Shown piece by piece: positions 1 to 8,291 of a stretch of 64,000 nucleotides of DNA. The position numbers were made by a program, and so were the translations under genes. How positions within the stretch are numbered: the stretch's first letter is position 1; each line of letters opens with the position of its first letter. This stretch comes from Streptomyces mangrovi (lineage in GTDB: Bacteria; Actinomycetota; Actinomycetes; Streptomycetales; Streptomycetaceae), in the NCBI RefSeq assembly GCF_900114215.1, contig NZ_FOSG01000008.1, positions 124,001 through 188,000 on the forward strand, in the 5' to 3' direction. The notes under the pieces were generated by a model. The model saw only the letters and a list, made by a program, of their open reading frames with translations, was not told the origin of the DNA and searched no databases.

Positions 1-33
1 GTGAACCGCCCCCGCCTCCCGCCGGCCGGTCCG

Positions 34-1122
34 TCAGCCGAGCCGTACGGTGCGGCCCTCGGCCGCGGAGGTGCGGGCCGCCTCCAGTACCCGCAGCGTC
101 TCGGCCGCCTCCCGTGCGGCGACCGGGGGCTCGCCCCCCTCGCGCAGGGCGGCGGCGACGGCGGCGTAGTAGGCGGGGTAGTCGCCGGAGCGGGACGGCA
201 CGGGCCGTACGTCGTCCGCCGCGCCCAGGGTGCCCCAGGCGGACTCCGCCTCCGCGCCCCAGGGCTCGCCGGGGGTGGGGCGGGCGCCGGCGCGCAGGGC
301 GTCCTCCTGGGGGTCGAGGCCGTACTTGACGTAGGCGGCCCGGCTGCCCAGTACCCGGAAGCGGGGGCCGAGGGCGGCGGCGGTGGAGCTGACCCACAGG
401 TGGGAGCGGGTGCCCGAGGCGTGGTGGAGGGCGATGAAGGTGTCGTCGTCGGCCTCGGCGCCGGGGCGGCGCGCGTCGGACTCGGCGTGGACGGAGACCG
501 CGGGGCCGAAGAGGGTGAGCGCCTGGTCCACCACATGGCTGCCCAGGTCGTACAGCAGTCCGCCGAGTTCGGCGGGGTCGCCGGACTCGCGCCAGCCGCC
601 CTTGAGGTTCGGGCGCCACCGCTCGAAGCGGGACTCGAAGCGCCACACCTCGCCCAGCGCGCCCTCGGCCAGCAGGTCGCGCAGGGTGAGGAAGTCGCCG
701 TCCCAGCGGCGGTTGTTGAACACCGACAGCAGCAGTCCGCGGCGCTCGGCCAGGCCGGCCAGTTCCTCGGCCTCGGCGGCGCCGGCCGCCAGCGGCTTGT
801 CGACGACGACGGCCAGTCCGGCCTCCAGCGCCCGGGTGGCCAGCTCGACGTGGGTGCGGTTGGGGGAGGCGACGACGACGAGGTCGAGTTCACCGGCGCG
901 TGCGAACAGCTCGCCGGCACTGGCGGCGGTGCGCAGTTCCTCGCCGTGCTCGGCACGGGCCTGCCGCCGCCGCTCGGGGGAGGAGGTGACGACGGTGTCC
1001 AGTACGAGGCCGTCGGTGGCGGCGATCAGCGGCGCATGGAAGACGGAGCCGGCCAGGCCGTAACCGATCAGTCCGACGCGCAGGGGGTTGGGGACCGGGG
1101 CGGCGGGGGAGGCGGCGTTCAT
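34..1122 (-). CDS. Gfo/Idh/MocA family NAD(P)-dependent oxidoreductase
   Basis: A 362-residue cytoplasmic oxidoreductase. The N-terminal Rossmann fold shows the dinucleotide motif VGLIGYGLAG (residues 16-25), and a DKPLA motif near residue 110 matches the EKP motif whose lysine takes part in catalysis in this family. The C-terminal half has the family's beta-sheet domain (EVWRFESRFERWRP region). The length fits the usual 340-390 residues. I chose the ATG at 1122 because the longer reading frame upstream is arginine-rich out-of-frame coding of the neighbouring gene. Substrate is probably a sugar, inositol or related polyol, but nothing here fixes it. It is divergent from a ROK regulator 57 bp away, which may control it. 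Confidence 0.85.
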   Translation of the reverse strand: MNAASPAAPVPNPLRVGLIGYGLAGSVFHAPLIAATDGLVLDTVVTSSPERRRQARAEHGEELRTAASAGELFARAGELDLVVVASPNRTHVELATRALEAGLAVVVDKPLAAGAAEAEELAGLAERRGLLLSVFNNRRWDGDFLTLRDLLAEGALGEVWRFESRFERWRPNLKGGWRESGDPAELGGLLYDLGSHVVDQALTLFGPAVSVHAESDARRPGAEADDDTFIALHHASGTRSHLWVSSTAAALGPRFRVLGSRAAYVKYGLDPQEDALRAGARPTPGEPWGAEAESAWGTLGAADDVRPVPSRSGDYPAYYAAVAAALREGGEPPVAAREAAETLRVLEAARTSAAEGRTVRLG

Positions 1123-1178
1123 GGCGCCCACTTTGGCAACAGCGTTTCCGAAGTGCAAGCGGGCGCGAGAATGGACCC

Positions 1179-2465
1179 GTGACCCCTGCCTCCCCCGGTT
1201 CCGTCCCCGCCGTTTCCCCCGGCCCCGGCCCCGGCCTCGCCGCCTCCCCGGCGGCCGCGGACCCGCCGGCCCTGCGCGGCCACAACGCCGCACTCGTTCT
1301 GGATCTGCTGCGCGCGGCGGGCGAGGCGGGCGCGAGTAGGCCCGAACTGGCCGAGGCCGCGGGGCTGACCCCGCAGGCCGTCAGCAAGATCACCGCCCGG
1401 CTGCGGGAGGCGGGACTGGTGGCGCGGGCGGGGCGCCGCCCCTCCACCGGAGGCAAGCCGCGCACCCTGTGGCGCCTGGTGCGCGACGCGCGCCACGCGG
1501 TGGGTCTGCACCTGGACCGTGACGAGGTCACCGCCGTCCTGGTGGATCTGCAGGGCGGCGTGATCGCGGCGCACCGGGCCCCCTTCGACCTGGGCGCGCC
1601 CCGCGATGCGGTGCTGGACGCGGCGGCCGGCGCGGTGCGCGCCCTGCCGGACGGTCCCGGACTGCCGGACGGCCCCGGACGCGGCGGCCGTCCGCTGGGC
1701 GTCGGGGTGGCGTGTCCGGGCCCGCTGGACCACCGCACGGGAGTGCTGCGGCGGGTGACCGGCCTCCCCCACTGGGACGGCCACCCGCTGCGGGAGGCGC
1801 TGTCCCGGCGGCTGGGGCTGCCCGTCGTGCTGGACAAGGACACCAACGCGGCGGCCCTCGGTCTCGCCCTGTGCGGCGGACAGGGGGCCGGGGGCGCCTC
1901 GTTCGCGTATCTGCACCTGGGCACCGGGCTGGGCGCCGGGCTCGTGCTGGGCGGGGCGCTGTACCGGGGCACGCGCACCGGGGCCGGCGAGTTCGGCCAC
2001 CAGGTGGTGCTGCTCGACGGCCCGGAGTGCGGGTGCGGCGACCGCGGCTGCCTGGAGGCGCTGTGCCTGGCGGCCGTCGCCCGGGGCGACACCGCGGAGG
2101 CCGCCCGCGTGCTGGGCACCGGGGCGGCGGGGCTGGCCGGGCTGCTGGACGTCGACCGCGTGGTGCTCGGCGGCCGGACCGTACTGGCCGACCCGGAGCC
2201 GTACCGCGCGGGGGTGGAGCGGGTGCTGGCGGCCCGGGCCGCGCGCACCGACGGCCGGGCCGTACCGGTGTCCGTCGCCCCCGGCGGCGCGCGTCTGGTC
2301 GCCCGCGGCGCGGCGCATCTGGTCCTCGCGCCGCTCTTCGGACGGTTCGAACCGGGAACGAGACCGCAAGGCGCCGTCCGGGACCGGCCGGGCGGCCCCG
2401 GCCCCGGTCCCGGCCCCGGCCCCGGCCCCGGAAAGACGGGGTCGGGTTCGGCGGGCAGTGGCTAG
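1179..2465 (+). CDS. ROK family transcriptional regulator / sugar-kinase-like protein
   Basis: A 428-residue protein. An N-terminal winged helix-turn-helix (about residues 30-90, ELAEAAGLTPQAVSKITARL) is followed by a ROK domain with the zinc motif CGCGDRGCLEALC. This arrangement is typical of XylR/NagC-type ROK repressors that sense sugars. It starts with GTG 57 bp from the divergent oxidoreductase, a common layout for a local regulator and its target. The last 30 or so residues are a Gly-Pro run made by a GGCCCC repeat and look like a non-family tail, so the natural C-terminus may have been altered by repeat expansion or frame change. Ligand unknown. Confidence 0.82.
   Translation: MTPASPGSVPAVSPGPGPGLAASPAAADPPALRGHNAALVLDLLRAAGEAGASRPELAEAAGLTPQAVSKITARLREAGLVARAGRRPSTGGKPRTLWRLVRDARHAVGLHLDRDEVTAVLVDLQGGVIAAHRAPFDLGAPRDAVLDAAAGAVRALPDGPGLPDGPGRGGRPLGVGVACPGPLDHRTGVLRRVTGLPHWDGHPLREALSRRLGLPVVLDKDTNAAALGLALCGGQGAGGASFAYLHLGTGLGAGLVLGGALYRGTRTGAGEFGHQVVLLDGPECGCGDRGCLEALCLAAVARGDTAEAARVLGTGAAGLAGLLDVDRVVLGGRTVLADPEPYRAGVERVLAARAARTDGRAVPVSVAPGGARLVARGAAHLVLAPLFGRFEPGTRPQGAVRDRPGGPGPGPGPGPGPGKTGSGSAGSG
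2395..2432 (+). repeat. GGCCCC hexanucleotide repeat in the ROK gene
   Basis: About six imperfect GGCCCC units, one reading GGTCCC, encode a Gly-Pro tail at the 3' end of the ROK regulator. Short GC repeats of this kind can change length by slippage, which would alter the C-terminus. Confidence 0.7.
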
Positions 2466-2541
2466 TCTGAGGGCGTCGGCGCAGCACAGCGTGGTGCCGC
2501 CGCCACGCCCCGATGTGCGTTGTGACAGGCAGGAGTGACCA

Positions 2542-3321
2542 ATGGCGGAGCGCAAGCCGATCGAGTCATGGCTGACCGACATGGACGGAGTCCTCGTCCA
2601 CGAGGGAGTGCCGATCCCGGGGGCCGACGACTTCCTCAAGCGGCTGAGGGAGTCGGGCAAGCCGTTCCTGGTGCTGACCAACAACTCGATATACACGCCC
2701 CGTGACCTGCACGCCCGCCTGAAGCGGATGGGCCTGGACGTCCCGGTGGAGAACATCTGGACCTCCGCCCTGGCCACCGCCAAGTTCCTGGAGGAACAGC
2801 GCCCGGAGGGCACCGCGTACGTCATCGGCGAGGCCGGGCTGACCACCGCGCTGCACGACATCGGCTACATCCTCACCGACACCGACCCCGACTACGTGGT
2901 GCTCGGCGAGACGCGCACCTACAGTTTCGAGGCGCTCACCAAGGCGATCCGGCTGATCAACGACGGTGCGCGGTTCATCGCCACCAATCCCGACGAGACC
3001 GGACCGTCCGCCGAGGGCGCGCTGCCGGCCACCGGGTCGGTCGCGGCGCTGATCACCAAGGCGACCGGGCGCGAGCCCTACTTCGTCGGCAAGCCCAACC
3101 CGCTGATGATGCGGGCCGGGCTCAACGTCATCGGAGCCCACTCCGAGTCCAGCGCGATGATCGGCGACCGGATGGACACCGATGTGCTGGCCGGACTGGA
3201 GGCCGGGATGGAGACCTTCCTCGTCCTCACCGGGCTGACGCGGCCGGCCGACGTGGACCGCTTCCCCTTCCGGCCCTCGACGGTCGCCGACTCGATCGCG
3301 GACCTCGTCGAACGGATCTGA
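2542..3321 (+). CDS. HAD-IIA family hydrolase (NagD-like phosphatase)
   Basis: A 259-residue cytoplasmic phosphatase. HAD motif I is LTDMDGVL (near residue 11), motif II is LTNNS, a lysine lies in VGKPNP, and motif IV is GDRMDTDV. The cap between motifs II and III fits type IIA, as in NagD or p-nitrophenyl phosphatase. The length is normal. An AGGAG ribosome site lies just before the ATG at 2542. It follows the ROK gene on the same strand by 76 bp and could be co-transcribed. The likely role is dephosphorylation of a small sugar phosphate or nucleotide; the exact substrate cannot be read from sequence. Confidence 0.88.
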   Translation: MAERKPIESWLTDMDGVLVHEGVPIPGADDFLKRLRESGKPFLVLTNNSIYTPRDLHARLKRMGLDVPVENIWTSALATAKFLEEQRPEGTAYVIGEAGLTTALHDIGYILTDTDPDYVVLGETRTYSFEALTKAIRLINDGARFIATNPDETGPSAEGALPATGSVAALITKATGREPYFVGKPNPLMMRAGLNVIGAHSESSAMIGDRMDTDVLAGLEAGMETFLVLTGLTRPADVDRFPFRPSTVADSIADLVERI

Positions 3322-3453
3322 TCAGCCCCGCCCCCGCCCGCCCCCGTCCCGCCCGCCTCCGGGCGCGCTCGAACGGAGCAGCGCGGGGCGGCGCCGGGAT
3401 GCGGGCGGGGCGGGGGCGGCGGATCTTCGGGAGTACCGACCCGGAGGTTCGAC

Positions 3454-4179
3454 ATGGGCATCTTCCGCACCGTACGACCCGCTCCGAGCGTCCTCGCCGC
3501 GGCGCTCGCCGTCTGCGCCGCGGCGGCCCCTCCCGCCGGTCTCGCCGCTCTCACGGCCCTCGCCGCCCCCGCGGCGGCCGCCGAGAGCCCCGGCCCCGGC
3601 GTCTCCCACCCCCCCGGCCCCGGCGTCTCCCACCCCCCCGGCCCTGAGACCCCCGGTACGGGGCGGTCCGGCTCGCCGGAGGTGACGGTACGGGTGACCC
3701 CCGCCAAGGTCCGCCCCGGCACCGAGATCGAACTGTGGGCCGTGTCCTGCGGGGGCACCGTCGCCACCGCCCGCTCCGAGGCGTTCGTCGCCGACGCGCT
3801 GCTGTCCCCCGGCGCCGACCGCGGCGGGCTGCGCGGTGAGGCGGTCATCCGCTCGGACGCCGAGCCCAGGGAGTACCGGATCACGGTGGAGTGCATGGGC
3901 GTGAAGGTCGCCGGCCGGGTGATCGTGCACCACTCCGGGTCCGGCCCGGCCTCCGAGAGTCCTTCGCACCACGCCACCGACCCGGCCGTGAGCCCGGTCG
4001 CCCCCGTGCCGGCCGGTGGCGGCGGCACCGCGAAGGCGGCCGCTGACGAGGGCGGGGAAGCCGGACCGAGCGCCCTCCACACCGCCCTGGGCGCCGGACT
4101 GGCGGGCACCGCCACCCTGATCGTCCTTGGGCGGGCCGCGGCGCTGCGCCGCCGGTCCCGCTCCGAATCCGACCGCTGA
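3454..4179 (+). CDS. secreted or membrane-anchored hypothetical protein, sortase neighbour
   Basis: A 241-residue protein of unknown function. It has an Ala-rich signal peptide ending near AAAAES (residue 48), then two copies of PGPGVSHPP, a folded central part of about 90 residues (VTVRVTPAKVRPGTEIELW onward, with a Cys pair) and a C-terminal hydrophobic helix followed by RRRSRSESDR. This topology resembles cell-wall sorted proteins and a class F sortase follows 20 bp later, but I see no LPxTG or LAxTG motif before the helix. It may be a plain membrane-anchored extracytoplasmic domain working with the sortase. The start has GGAGG 7 bp upstream. Confidence 0.75.
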   Translation: MGIFRTVRPAPSVLAAALAVCAAAAPPAGLAALTALAAPAAAAESPGPGVSHPPGPGVSHPPGPETPGTGRSGSPEVTVRVTPAKVRPGTEIELWAVSCGGTVATARSEAFVADALLSPGADRGGLRGEAVIRSDAEPREYRITVECMGVKVAGRVIVHHSGSGPASESPSHHATDPAVSPVAPVPAGGGGTAKAAADEGGEAGPSALHTALGAGLAGTATLIVLGRAAALRRRSRSESDR

Positions 4180-4199
4180 GCCGGCCGGCGGCGACGGCC

Positions 4200-4922
4200 G
4201 TGTACGACGACGTCCCGGGCGGGGAGCCGCGCACGGGCTGCGCCTCCCGGCTGGCGGTGGTAGCGGTGTGGGCGGTGCTGCTGCTCGGGCTGTGGCTGTG
4301 GGGGAGGGAGCTGACCGACCCCGCCGCCCGGCCGCCGGAGCAGGCGCGGGCGGGAGCCCCGGCGTCCGACCGGGCGCCGGGCGGCGAGTTCGGCCACGCG
4401 CCGCTGCCCGGTGCCCAGCCCCGGCGTATCGACATCGACACCATCGGCGTCCACGCGCGGATCATCGAGCGGGGGCTCGACCGCGAGGGCGCCGTGGAAC
4501 CCCCGCCGATGGACTTTGCCGACGCCGTCGGCTGGTTCGCCGACGGTCCGGCGCCCGGAGCGGAGGGGGTGGCGCTGCTGGTGGGCCATCTGGACACCGA
4601 CACCGGCGGGGCGGTCTTCCAGCGCCTGCCCTCGGTACGCCCCGGGGACCGGATACGCGTCGCACGCGACGACGGCAGGACCGCGGAGTTCACCGTCGAG
4701 GACGTGGCGATCGCCGAGCGGGCCGACTTCGACCCGCATGAGGTCTACGGCGCCCGCCGCCCCGGACGTGCCGAGCTCCGCCTGATCACCTGCACCGGCG
4801 CCTTCGACCGGGCCAGCGGCTCCTACACGGCAAATCTGGTGGTCTCGGCGTATCTGACCGGCGTCCGCTCCGGGACCGGGGCGGACGCCGGCCGGGCCGG
4901 CGGCGCGGGCCGGGCGCGGTGA
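4200..4922 (+). CDS. class F sortase
   Basis: A 240-residue membrane-anchored transpeptidase. One N-terminal membrane helix (about residues 20-37) precedes an extracellular sortase domain. The catalytic set is visible: His130 in VGHLD, Cys198 in LITCTG, and an Arg shortly after in FDRASGSYTANL. Class F enzymes are the small sortases common in actinobacteria; they cleave a sorting motif and can join proteins to the wall. It starts with GTG at 4200 and is probably co-transcribed with the secreted protein just upstream. Its substrate motif is not evident in the window. Confidence 0.88.
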   Translation: MYDDVPGGEPRTGCASRLAVVAVWAVLLLGLWLWGRELTDPAARPPEQARAGAPASDRAPGGEFGHAPLPGAQPRRIDIDTIGVHARIIERGLDREGAVEPPPMDFADAVGWFADGPAPGAEGVALLVGHLDTDTGGAVFQRLPSVRPGDRIRVARDDGRTAEFTVEDVAIAERADFDPHEVYGARRPGRAELRLITCTGAFDRASGSYTANLVVSAYLTGVRSGTGADAGRAGGAGRAR

Positions 4923-5100
4923 GCGGCCCCGCGCGGATCGAGCCGCGTGCGCAACCGCCGCCCGGCCCGGTCGTTGTGGTCACCGGGGTGAACCTCCGGC
5001 CGGAACCGGTTGCGTTCCCCACCCGCCCGGGATTGAAGAGAGGGGAGACGCGGTACTCGGAGGCCGAGATCCCCAGGACACGGAAGGCTGTCGCTGCGCC

Positions 5101-5253
5101 ATGTATGACACAGCTGAACCGGAAGCCGACGCCCCGCCCGCCGTGCCGCGGGCCCTCGACGAGCTGCCGGTCTCACCGCCCCCGCTGCTGCGCCTCGCCG
5201 GGGACTGCGACGACGACGAGTGCGAGCCGCACATCTGCCGGGGCATCGACTGA
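5101..5253 (+). CDS. small acidic protein with Cys-rich tail, hypothetical
   Basis: A 50-residue open frame with a Pro-rich first half (RALDELPVSPPPLLRLAG) and the acidic tail CDDDECEPHICRGID. The two Cys pairs with a His look able to bind metal. The frame opens with ATG and closes just before a strong terminator hairpin, and GGAAGG lies about 14 bp upstream of the ATG. I do not recognise a family. The tail pattern and placement make a real gene more likely than chance, but it is short. Confidence 0.5.
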   Translation: MYDTAEPEADAPPAVPRALDELPVSPPPLLRLAGDCDDDECEPHICRGID

Positions 5254-5289
5254 GGAGCGACCGCGCGAGGACGCGCCGGGAAACACGTC

Positions 5290-5320
5290 CGGGCCCCACC
5301 GCGGAGGGCGGTGGGGCCCG
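5290..5320. terminator. hairpin terminator between small ORF and tRNA-Lys
   Basis: An 11-bp perfect stem, CGGGCCCCACC with GGTGGGGCCCG, and a 9-base loop. It can end transcription from both sides: it lies 3' of tRNA-Lys copy 1 (minus strand) and 3' of the small ORF. Confidence 0.7.
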
Positions 5321-5331
5321 GATCGAAGAGG

Positions 5332-5405
5332 TACGCCGCCAGGGACTCGAACCCCGGACCCGCTGATTAAGAGTCAGCTGCTCTAACCAACTGAGCTAGC
5401 GGCGC
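5332..5405 (-). tRNA. tRNA-Lys (anticodon CTT), copy 1
   Basis: A 74-base cloverleaf on the minus strand. The acceptor GCGCCGC pairs with GCGGCGT, the D arm is GCTCAGTTGGTTAGAGC, the anticodon loop CTCTTAA gives anticodon CTT, and the T arm is CGGGG-TTCGAGT-CCCTG. The discriminator is A and CCA is not encoded. It matches two more copies at 6226 and 20725. Confidence 0.97.
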
Positions 5406-5519
5406 CCGCAGGGGCGGTGATCCGCACGGTGTGTGCCGATCGGTGCCGAACTGCGGGGACCAGCATACCCGACACCGCGCGGTGCTCCTTCCGGGGCGAG
5501 GGGGGATAGGTTTCCGGTC

Positions 5520-6167
5520 ATGCGAACCGGTGAGCTGATGGGCCGGGCCCGGCGGCTGACGGCCCGCGCGCGGGGCGGGCGGGCCGTGCTCGGCCTGGCG
5601 GGGCCGCCCGGCGCGGGCAAGTCCACCCTGGCCGAGGCCCTGGTGGCGGGGCTGTGCGAGCGGTACGGGGCGGACGCGGCGGCGTACGTCCCGCTGGACG
5701 GCTTCCACCTGTCCAACGCCCAGCTCGACCGGCTGGGCCTGGCCGCCCGCAAGGGCTCGCCCCCCACCTTCGACGTCCACGGGTACGCCGCCCTGCTGCG
5801 GCGCCTGGCCCTCGAACCGGACCACGACGTCTACGTGCCCGACTTCGACCGGACGCTGGACGAGCCGGTGGCGGCCCGCCATGTGGTGCGCCCCGGGGTC
5901 CGGCTGGTGGTGACGGAGGGGAACTACCTGGCCTGTGACCTGCCCGGCTGGCCGGACGCGCGCGGGTCGATCGACGAGCTGTGGTACGTGGAGGCATCTC
6001 CGGAGGAGCGCCGCCGCAGGCTGGTGGAGCGCCAACTGGCCGGGGGCCGCACCGCCGGGGAGGCCCGGGAGTGGGTCCGGTCCAACGACATGCCCAACGC
6101 GGAGATCGTGGAGGCGTCGAGGACGTCGGCGTGTGTGAAGCTGTCGTTCCACTGGTCGGGACACTGA
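5520..6167 (+). CDS. nucleoside/nucleotide kinase family protein (PRK/uridine kinase-like)
   Basis: A 215-residue cytoplasmic P-loop kinase. The Walker A is GPPGAGKST (about residues 26-34), followed by the substrate-binding region PLDGFHLSN and FDVHGYAALLRRL, and VTEGNYL near residue 130. This matches the phosphoribulokinase/uridine kinase/pantothenate kinase fold as in E. coli YggC or FrcK-type proteins. I chose the ATG at 5520; the longer upstream frame overlaps the tRNA-Lys promoter region. Substrate uncertain: a nucleoside, pantothenate or sugar. It is flanked on both sides by tRNA-Lys genes on the other strand. Confidence 0.85.
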   Translation: MRTGELMGRARRLTARARGGRAVLGLAGPPGAGKSTLAEALVAGLCERYGADAAAYVPLDGFHLSNAQLDRLGLAARKGSPPTFDVHGYAALLRRLALEPDHDVYVPDFDRTLDEPVAARHVVRPGVRLVVTEGNYLACDLPGWPDARGSIDELWYVEASPEERRRRLVERQLAGGRTAGEAREWVRSNDMPNAEIVEASRTSACVKLSFHWSGH

Positions 6168-6181
6168 CGGGACACCAATGC

Positions 6182-6220
6182 GGAGAGGGGCCCCTCGCGC
6201 GGTGCGAGGGGCCCCTCTCC
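6182..6220. terminator. 17-bp stem bidirectional terminator
   Basis: A perfect 17-bp stem (6182-6198 with 6204-6220) and a 5-base loop. It lies 3' of both the kinase gene and tRNA-Lys copy 2, which converge here. Confidence 0.8.
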
Positions 6221-6225
6221 TGCTG

Positions 6226-6299
6226 TACGCCGCCAGGGACTCGAACCCCGGACCCGCTGATTAAGAGTCAGCTGCTCTAACCAACTGAGCTAGCGGCGC
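6226..6299 (-). tRNA. tRNA-Lys (anticodon CTT), copy 2
   Basis: The 74-base sequence is identical to copy 1, including the CTT anticodon, the T arm and the G-U pair closing the acceptor. Its 3' end is followed by a 17-bp hairpin. Confidence 0.97.
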
Positions 6300-6433
6300 C
6301 TGCGGGCAGCGACTCCGGTGATCTCGTGGCGACCTGGCGGAGCGCGCTGTCGGGAACCATACTACCCGCTCCCCGCGGTGTTCCCGACCACGCGCCCCGA
6401 CCACGCGCCCGGCGCGCTCGGCAGGACGGCTCA

Positions 6434-7285
6434 TCACAGGGACAGCGGGAGCAGCACCCCGGCGGCCTGCTCGCTCAGCGCCTCGGCGGCCCGCCGCAGC
6501 CGGTGGGTCTCCTCGGCCGGCAGGCACACCCCCAGGGAGCCGACGGCCGATCCCGCGGTCACCGGCACGGCCGCGCAGACCGAGCCGACCGCGTACTCCT
6601 GCAGGTCCAGGACCGGTACGGTCGGCGGCTGCCGTTCCAGGACGCTCAGCAGCACCCGCTCGTCGGTGATCGTGCGCGGGGTCAGCCGGACGGCCCGGTG
6701 CCGGGAGAGGTGGTCCCGGCGCGCGTCGTGGTCGAGCTGGCCGAGCAGGCACTTGCCGAGCGCGGTGGCGTGCCCGGCGAAGCGGAAGTCCGGCCGCTCG
6801 GGCGGCGCGGGGTGGCGCGGGCCGCCCGCGTATCCGACGATCTCCACCTCGCCGTCGCGGTAGCGGCCGAGGTAGACCGCCGCGCCGATGGAGTCGCGCA
6901 GCCGGGCCAGGGTCCGCCACAGCCGCTCGCGCAGCGCCCTCTCCCGGCCGCCGGCGCCCGCGCCGCCGAGCAGGCCCAGCGCCTGGCCCGCCACGTACGA
7001 GCCGTCGCCGAGGCGCTCGACGTACCCCTCGCGCAGCAGTGTCCGCAGCAGGCCGGCCAGACGCGCGGGCGGCAGCCCCGTCCGGGCTGCCAGCCGTACC
7101 TCGTCCACACCGTCGTGGCCGCCCGCGACCGCCTCCAGGACGCGCAGGGCGTGCCGCACCGTGGGAGGGCGGACGGAGCCGGGCGCGGACCTCACCGGCT
7201 GCGCGGACGGGCGGCGCTCCGGGTTCGGGCGGCGCTCCGGAAGCGGTTCGGGGCAGGGGTCCCCGGGTGAGTGCAGCAGTGTCAC
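6434..7285 (-). CDS. IclR family transcriptional regulator
   Basis: A 283-residue DNA-binding regulator. An N-terminal winged helix (about residues 40-100, ALRVLEAVAGG to LREGYVERL) is followed by the IclR ligand domain (GHATALGKCLLGQL, then SVCAAVPVTAG, then GSLGVCLPA). GTG at 7285 has GAGGGGG four bases upstream, while the longer frame above it lacks a ribosome site. It lies 190 bp downstream of the ABC importer genes on the same strand, so it is the natural candidate to control the importer and the catabolic genes up to 17.1 kb. IclR proteins usually sense small organic acids. Confidence 0.87.
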   Translation of the reverse strand: MTLLHSPGDPCPEPLPERRPNPERRPSAQPVRSAPGSVRPPTVRHALRVLEAVAGGHDGVDEVRLAARTGLPPARLAGLLRTLLREGYVERLGDGSYVAGQALGLLGGAGAGGRERALRERLWRTLARLRDSIGAAVYLGRYRDGEVEIVGYAGGPRHPAPPERPDFRFAGHATALGKCLLGQLDHDARRDHLSRHRAVRLTPRTITDERVLLSVLERQPPTVPVLDLQEYAVGSVCAAVPVTAGSAVGSLGVCLPAEETHRLRRAAEALSEQAAGVLLPLSL

Positions 7286-7475
7286 GGTGCCCCCTCGGGC
7301 GGATGACCGCTCGCGGCGCGACACCCGCCCGAGGGTCACCGGGTCTTCGGGTGCGGGGCGGCCGGCGGCCGTACGCCGTCCCCGCACAGAACACTGGCCC
7401 CCCGCCCGCTCCCCGAAACATGTTCGAAGGCGGACGGGAGGGCCGGGCGCGGCGGCGCGCCCCCAAGGGTCCTCC

Positions 7476-8291
7476 TCAGAGGATCGCGCCCAGGAACTCC
7501 CTGGTGCGCTCGTGGTCGGGGTCGTTGAAGATCTTCTCCGGCGGACCGGACTCGATCACCTTGCCCTCGTTGAACATCAGCACGTCGTCGGAGATGTCCC
7601 GGGCGAAGTTCATCTCGTGGGTGACCACCAGCATGGTGATGTCGGTGGTGTGCGCGATGTCCCGCAGGACGTCCAGCACCCCGGCGACCAGCTCCGGGTC
7701 GAGGGCCGAGGTGACCTCGTCCAGCAGCAGCACCTTCGGGCTCATGGCCAGCGCGCGGGCGATGGCCACACGCTGCTGCTGGCCGCCGGAGAGCTGGGAG
7801 GGGTACTTGTCGATGTGCTCGGTCAGCCCCACCTTCTCCAGCAGCTCGCGAGCCTGCTGCTCGGCCTCGTCCTTGCCCATGCCCAGCACGTGGACGGGTG
7901 CCTCGGTGATGTTGCGCAGCACCTTCATGTTGGGGAAGAGGTTGAACTGCTGGAAGACCATGCCGATCTTCTTGCGCACCTCGCGGGTGTGCTTCTCGCC
8001 CGCGGGGACGAGCCTGCCGCCCTTCTCCTCGTGGGTGAGGTGGTCGCCGTCGACCGTGATGACGCCCTCGTCGGGCCTGAGCAGGGTCATCAGCAGCCGC
8101 AGGATCGTGGTCTTGCCCGATCCGGAGGGGCCGATGAGGGTGACGTGCTTCCCGGCGGAGACGCTGAACTCCAGCTGGTCCAGGACGACGTGGTCGCCGA
8201 AGCGCTTGGTCACCTTGTCGAAGCGGATCAGTTCGCGGCCGTCCGCGGCGGTACTCGTGGTGGCGTTCTCACGCGGGGTGTCAGCGGACAA
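7476..8291 (-). CDS. ehuA: polar amino acid/ectoine-type ABC transporter ATP-binding protein
   Basis: A 271-residue cytoplasmic ATPase. Walker A is GPSGSGKTT, the signature is LSGGQQQR, Walker B is VLLLDEVTSALD and the switch His is in VVTHEMNF. The overall sequence is of the GlnQ/HisP/EhuA type. It powers the importer encoded by the three genes upstream. The start overlaps the stop of the permease gene by 11 bp. The symbol follows the ectoine-like binding protein of the same operon; GlnQ-type is the alternative. Confidence 0.85.
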   Translation of the reverse strand: MSADTPRENATTSTAADGRELIRFDKVTKRFGDHVVLDQLEFSVSAGKHVTLIGPSGSGKTTILRLLMTLLRPDEGVITVDGDHLTHEEKGGRLVPAGEKHTREVRKKIGMVFQQFNLFPNMKVLRNITEAPVHVLGMGKDEAEQQARELLEKVGLTEHIDKYPSQLSGGQQQRVAIARALAMSPKVLLLDEVTSALDPELVAGVLDVLRDIAHTTDITMLVVTHEMNFARDISDDVLMFNEGKVIESGPPEKIFNDPDHERTREFLGAIL

